A stretch of 63,560 nt of DNA, taken from contig NZ_KE386888.1 of assembly GCF_000429345.1 (NCBI RefSeq), positions 3,478-67,037 on the forward strand. Direction: 5' to 3'. The notes under the pieces are model-generated. The model searched no databases, was not told the DNA's origin, and was given only the letters and a program-made list of their open reading frames with translations. Shown here piece by piece: positions 60,817 to 63,560 of this stretch. The translations under genes and the position numbers were made by a program. Every line of letters begins with the position of its first letter. Within the stretch, counting starts at the first letter, position 1. The stretch is from Desulfovirgula thermocuniculi DSM 16036. Its GTDB lineage: Bacteria; Bacillota; Desulfotomaculia; Desulfotomaculales; Desulfovirgulaceae.

Positions 60817-62087
60817 AGGGCAAGAGGTGCAGGATGGCCCTCGGCCTCGGCCTGATGCTGGCGGGGCTGCTTGCCTGGGCCGCGTTTGTGCGGAACCCGG
60901 TTGTTCCCGCGTGGTCCTGGAACTTCCTTTTCGGGCGAGAGGGAGAGGGCGACCACCTGGTGGGCCGGGTGTACACCATAAGGGACGAAAGCGGGCAGGT
61001 CGTCAGCCAGGTTTCCCGCCGGGTAACGGTAGGAGACGAGATTTTTGCTGCCGACGGCCGCCACTACCGGGTGGTGAAAGTGCGGGGAGAGGAAGCGGTG
61101 GCACGTTTCCTGGGCATGGATGAGGACCTCCTGGCCTACCGGGATTTCTACCGGCAGCTGGCCATACCCGCAGCCAAAGCGCCCGCTCCTGCCCAGCCGG
61201 TGGGCATTTACCACACCCACAGCGACGAATCTTACGTTCCTTCCGACGGCTCCGAATCCATCCCCTTTAAGGGGGGGATCTACCGCGTCGGAGAGAGGAT
61301 GGTCGGCAAGCTTACGGAAAAGGGCCTGCGGGTGGAATACGATAGGACCCCTCACGACCCCCATGACGACAACGCTTATTACCGCTCGCGCCGCACGGCG
61401 GTGCGCCTGATGCAGGCCAATCCCCTGGCCCTTTTTGACGTGCACCGGGACGGCGTGGTCGATCCCGGCTATTACCGCCGCATCGTCTCGCAGCAAAATG
61501 TGGCCCAGACGAGGCTGGTGGTGGGGCGGGAAAACCCGCGCATGCAGGCAAACCTGGATTTTGCCAAAAGGCTCATGTCCTACGCCAACAGCGTGCACAA
61601 CCCCATCGTCAAAGAGATCTTCCTGGCCGCCGGCAACTACAACCAGGACCTTATGCCCACCGCCCTCCTCATTGAGGCAGGGACCCACACCAACAGCCGG
61701 GAAGAGGCCGAGCGGGGCATTGCCCTCCTGGCCGACGCCGTACCGGCGGTATTGGGTATTACCGGACCCGCGCCTCCCGGGGCCCCCAAGCCCATTACGG
61801 ACCGGACGGCCAAGACTCCCGGAAGCTACAAGGCCTTGGCCTGGCTTTTGGCCCTCACCCTCCTTGGCGGCGGAGCCTTTCTCCTGGTCAGCGCCGGGAG
61901 CTGGGAAAGAGCCAGGCAGAGGCTGGGCCGGTTTTTCGGGCAGGAGCTCGGCGGCCTTCCCGTCCTGCGCCGCCTGCGCATGAAAGGGAAGCTCGAGGTG
62001 CGGGAAAAGGCCACCGTACCGGGACGCGGCGACCCTGCCGAGAACAGGGAAGCCCGCGAGCGCCTGGAAGAAATACGCCGCGATTGA
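60813..62087 (+). CDS. spoIIP: Stage II sporulation protein SpoIIP
   Basis: 424 residues. An N-terminal membrane anchor precedes the SpoIIP catalytic domain: GIYHTHSDESYVPSDGSES (split), LFDVHRDGV and ALLIEAGTHTNSREEAERG. SpoIIP cuts peptidoglycan with SpoIID and SpoIIM during engulfment. A second membrane helix (LAWLLALTLLGGGAFLLVSA) and a basic tail follow the domain, making the protein longer at the C-end than Bacillus SpoIIP. GTG start. Confidence 0.92.
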   Translation: MKGKRCRMALGLGLMLAGLLAWAAFVRNPVVPAWSWNFLFGREGEGDHLVGRVYTIRDESGQVVSQVSRRVTVGDEIFAADGRHYRVVKVRGEEAVARFLGMDEDLLAYRDFYRQLAIPAAKAPAPAQPVGIYHTHSDESYVPSDGSESIPFKGGIYRVGERMVGKLTEKGLRVEYDRTPHDPHDDNAYYRSRRTAVRLMQANPLALFDVHRDGVVDPGYYRRIVSQQNVAQTRLVVGRENPRMQANLDFAKRLMSYANSVHNPIVKEIFLAAGNYNQDLMPTALLIEAGTHTNSREEAERGIALLADAVPAVLGITGPAPPGAPKPITDRTAKTPGSYKALAWLLALTLLGGGAFLLVSAGSWERARQRLGRFFGQELGGLPVLRRLRMKGKLEVREKATVPGRGDPAENREARERLEEIRRD

Positions 62088-62100
62088 GGGGTGGCCGGTC

Positions 62101-62994
62101 GTGGACGCGCACCTGGGTACCATCGTGGCCGGGGTGCTGGCGGGAACGGTTTCCCGGGTGCTCACCCTCTACCTCGACTACCGCCAGTACCCCGGCTACC
62201 CGCACGGTTACATTACCCACCTTTCCCTGGGCTTTATTGCCTCCGCCCTGGGCGCGGTGGCCGTGCCGGCCATCCTGGAGCAGGACTACACGGCGGTAAC
62301 TTTTCTGGCCCTGGCCGCCCAGCAGTTCCGGGAAGTAAGGGGCATGGAGAGGAAGACGCTGGAGCGCCTGGACGAGAACGAGCTGGTCAAAAGGGGCAGC
62401 GATTACATAGAGGGCATTGCCCGTACTTTTGAGGCCCGCAATTACCTGACCATGGCCTGTGCCTTCTTTACCAGCATTGCCTACCAGCTGGGCAAGACCC
62501 CGGCAGCCGTGCTTATGGCCGCCCTCACCCTGGTCTTTGTGCGCGCTTTCATGGCCGGGGAAAGCATCGGGGACATTTGTGAGGTGGTTCCCGCGCGCAT
62601 ATGGTTTAAGGGCCCCGTGCTCATGGTGGAGGACATAAGCTTTATAAACGTGGGCCTGCCGGAAGTAAGGGAAAAAATTGCCCGGGAGGGGCTGGCCGTG
62701 CTGGTGAAGCCTGCAAACGCCGACGCGCGGGCTACCGTCTGCGACCTGGGGCAGCGGCAGGCCATGGCCCACACGGTGGCCCTTCTCCTGGGCACCAAAA
62801 AGGACGTGGACCTGCCGGAGCTGACCCCCCTGGCCCGCATCGACCCGGAAACGGGAACGGTGGGCCTCTTCACCGTGCCTCTCGAGCGGGACGCGGAGGC
62901 GCTGGTCATGGCCGTCAAGCGCACGCCCGTACTGGAAAGCGCGCGGGCCCGGCCCCTCAAGGCACAGGCCGGGCGCCTTGCCGCGCGCAGGTAG
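62101..62994 (+). CDS. YIEGIA family membrane protein
   Basis: 297 residues with several N-terminal membrane helices and the signature SDYIEGIARTFEARNYL. The C-terminal part is soluble. YIEGIA proteins are conserved in spore-forming Clostridia; function is unknown to me. GTG start 13 bases after spoIIP. Followed by its usual small partner. Confidence 0.88.
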   Translation: MDAHLGTIVAGVLAGTVSRVLTLYLDYRQYPGYPHGYITHLSLGFIASALGAVAVPAILEQDYTAVTFLALAAQQFREVRGMERKTLERLDENELVKRGSDYIEGIARTFEARNYLTMACAFFTSIAYQLGKTPAAVLMAALTLVFVRAFMAGESIGDICEVVPARIWFKGPVLMVEDISFINVGLPEVREKIAREGLAVLVKPANADARATVCDLGQRQAMAHTVALLLGTKKDVDLPELTPLARIDPETGTVGLFTVPLERDAEALVMAVKRTPVLESARARPLKAQAGRLAARR

Positions 62995-63003
62995 GTGGGG
63001 TTT

Positions 63004-63189
63004 GTGAGCACTGATGCGCGCATCCTGGCGGTGGTTACGGAAGACATGAGCCTGGTAGGCGGGGGTGCCCCCATTTTTTTTGCCCGCAGCCCGGAAGAAC
63101 GGGAGAGGATAGCCCGCTACCTAGCCAGGGCCCTAGATGCCATGGTGCACGACCTGGAAAACGGCGTGTACATCATAGCGCGGCACTAG
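63004..63189 (+). CDS. Small partner of YIEGIA (capping complex subunit)
   Basis: 61 residues. It starts near TDARILAVVTEDMSLVGGGAPIFF and ends with DAMVHDLENGVYIIARH. It regularly follows YIEGIA genes. GTG at 63004 has AGGTGGGG upstream; a GTG at 62995 is possible. No membrane helix. Confidence 0.75.
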   Translation: MSTDARILAVVTEDMSLVGGGAPIFFARSPEERERIARYLARALDAMVHDLENGVYIIARH

Positions 63190-63335
63190 TTCCGGCACAC
63201 GCCTTCCCTTACAAAAGGACCTTCGGCCGTGTAAAATTTCAGTAGGCGCCAGAAAGGAATAAGCCCCTTGAAAAAGAAATGAGACCTCGCTCCCAAAAAA
63301 CCACCAAAACTCAAGCTAAAGGAGTGTGAGGTCTC
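63190..63335 (+). mobile_element. Left end of an ISLre2-type insertion sequence (boundary not fixed)
   Basis: The IS continues past the window. The left boundary is probably between 63228 and 63275, but a terminal repeat cannot be confirmed with one end only. ATGAGACCTC (63279-63288) and GAGGTCTCAT (63328-63337) form an inverted repeat that covers the transposase start codon. Confidence 0.45.
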
Positions 63336-63560
63336 ATGTTAGACATTCGCCACATAGTGGGTGCAGTCCTTCTTTTTGTCACTGGTCTGATTAAGTTAAT
63401 CAGTGAGAGCAAGGATTTTTATGAGCTTGAGAGAGGCATTCACGAACTTTGCCAGAAGGTGTGCAACCAAATTCTTACCTGGGCCCTGGAACAAATGGAT
63501 GAGCGTCTGATGCGCGAACGTGACCGGAGTACCTGGGAGGTAGTTGGTTTTCGAGTAAAG
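63336..63560 (+). CDS. ISLre2 family transposase, N-terminal part (cut by window end)
   Basis: 75 codons, open to the end of the window. The pattern DFYELERGIHELCQKVCNQILTW (split) and ALEQMDERLMRERDRSTWEVVGFR (split) matches the N-terminus of ISLre2/UPF0236 transposases. ATG follows AAGGAG. Whether the element is intact cannot be told. Confidence 0.82.
   Translation, partial: MLDIRHIVGAVLLFVTGLIKLISESKDFYELERGIHELCQKVCNQILTWALEQMDERLMRERDRSTWEVVGFRVK

Noticed and set aside
60588-62165. 525-codon frame on the minus strand opposite spoIIP
   Set aside because: Long antisense frames are common in GC-rich DNA. Its product lacks any recognisable fold and the plus strand encodes clear SpoIIP.
1-63560. 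CRISPR array, rRNA or tRNA genes
   Set aside because: Reading through, I saw no regular spaced repeats, no rRNA-like sequence and no convincing T-arm plus acceptor pair. A tRNA scan would be needed to exclude them fully.

Overview
The window is a GC-rich chromosomal segment from an endospore-forming anaerobe. The best fit is a Desulfotomaculum/Pelotomaculum/Moorella-like member of the Clostridia. The evidence is a sporulation gene set (cotJABC, cwlD, dacF, spoIIAA-AB-sigF, spoVAC-AD-AE-AF, gerW/ytfJ, spmAB, spoIIP, YIEGIA), a soluble heterodisulfide-reductase-type redox complex, frequent GTG/TTG starts and tightly overlapping operons. Species cannot be named from the sequence alone.

Layout. 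1-3.9 kb: hdrA (truncated by the window edge), mvhD, an FrhB/FdhB-like gene, hdrC and hdrB. mvhD reads through an in-frame TGA followed by a perfect SECIS-like hairpin, so it encodes a selenoprotein. 4-5.1 kb: cotJCBA on the minus strand. 5.3-11 kb: cwlD, a class A beta-lactamase-like hydrolase, dacF, a spermidine-synthase-like gene (minus strand), spoIIAA-spoIIAB-sigF and a dodecin. 11.1-21 kb: an apparent insertion between sigF and spoVA. It holds a TAXI-type TRAP transporter, a class III aminotransferase, a beta-keto acid cleavage enzyme, an RpiR regulator and an M29/NicX-like enzyme, then a decayed stretch with a frameshifted membrane protein gene and a broken MNT/HEPN pair. 21.1-27.7 kb: spoVAC-AD-AE-AF and three genes of the 2-hydroxyacyl-CoA dehydratase activator type. 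27.7-34.2 kb: a small carbohydrate-binding protein (minus strand), a lysine riboswitch with lysA, a CBS-DHH-CCA-adding enzyme fusion, an M50 protease and trpS. 34.2-39.9 kb: a Gmad2-like protein, DUF2953, gerW behind a forespore-type promoter, spmA, spmB, rluB, an unknown gene, a HutP-like protein and aroH. 39.9-45.3 kb: a fluoride riboswitch followed by five co-directional genes (cation/proton antiporter, UspA, dynamin-like GTPase, zinc-ribbon/HEAT protein, MFS transporter). 45.3-53 kb: a trp operon (trpEGDCFBA plus a DAHP synthase) behind a leader with GAG repeats typical of the trp RNA-binding attenuation protein MtrB. 53-60 kb: a second DAHP synthase behind a possible leader peptide, then tyrA, aroA, cmk, plsC and an ispH-rpsA fusion. 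60-63.2 kb: DUF1614, spoIIP, YIEGIA and its small partner. 63.3 kb to the end: the start of an ISLre2-type insertion sequence.

Regulation is unusually readable here. Aromatic synthesis appears split between two DAHP synthases: one under Trp-sensing attenuation with the trp genes, the other under a separate leader with the Tyr/Phe branch and cmk-plsC-ispH. Lysine is sensed by a riboswitch before lysA. Fluoride is sensed before a multi-gene operon that contains a dynamin-like GTPase. I consider the fluoride operon, the selenoprotein MvhD and the two aromatic attenuators the most interesting content.
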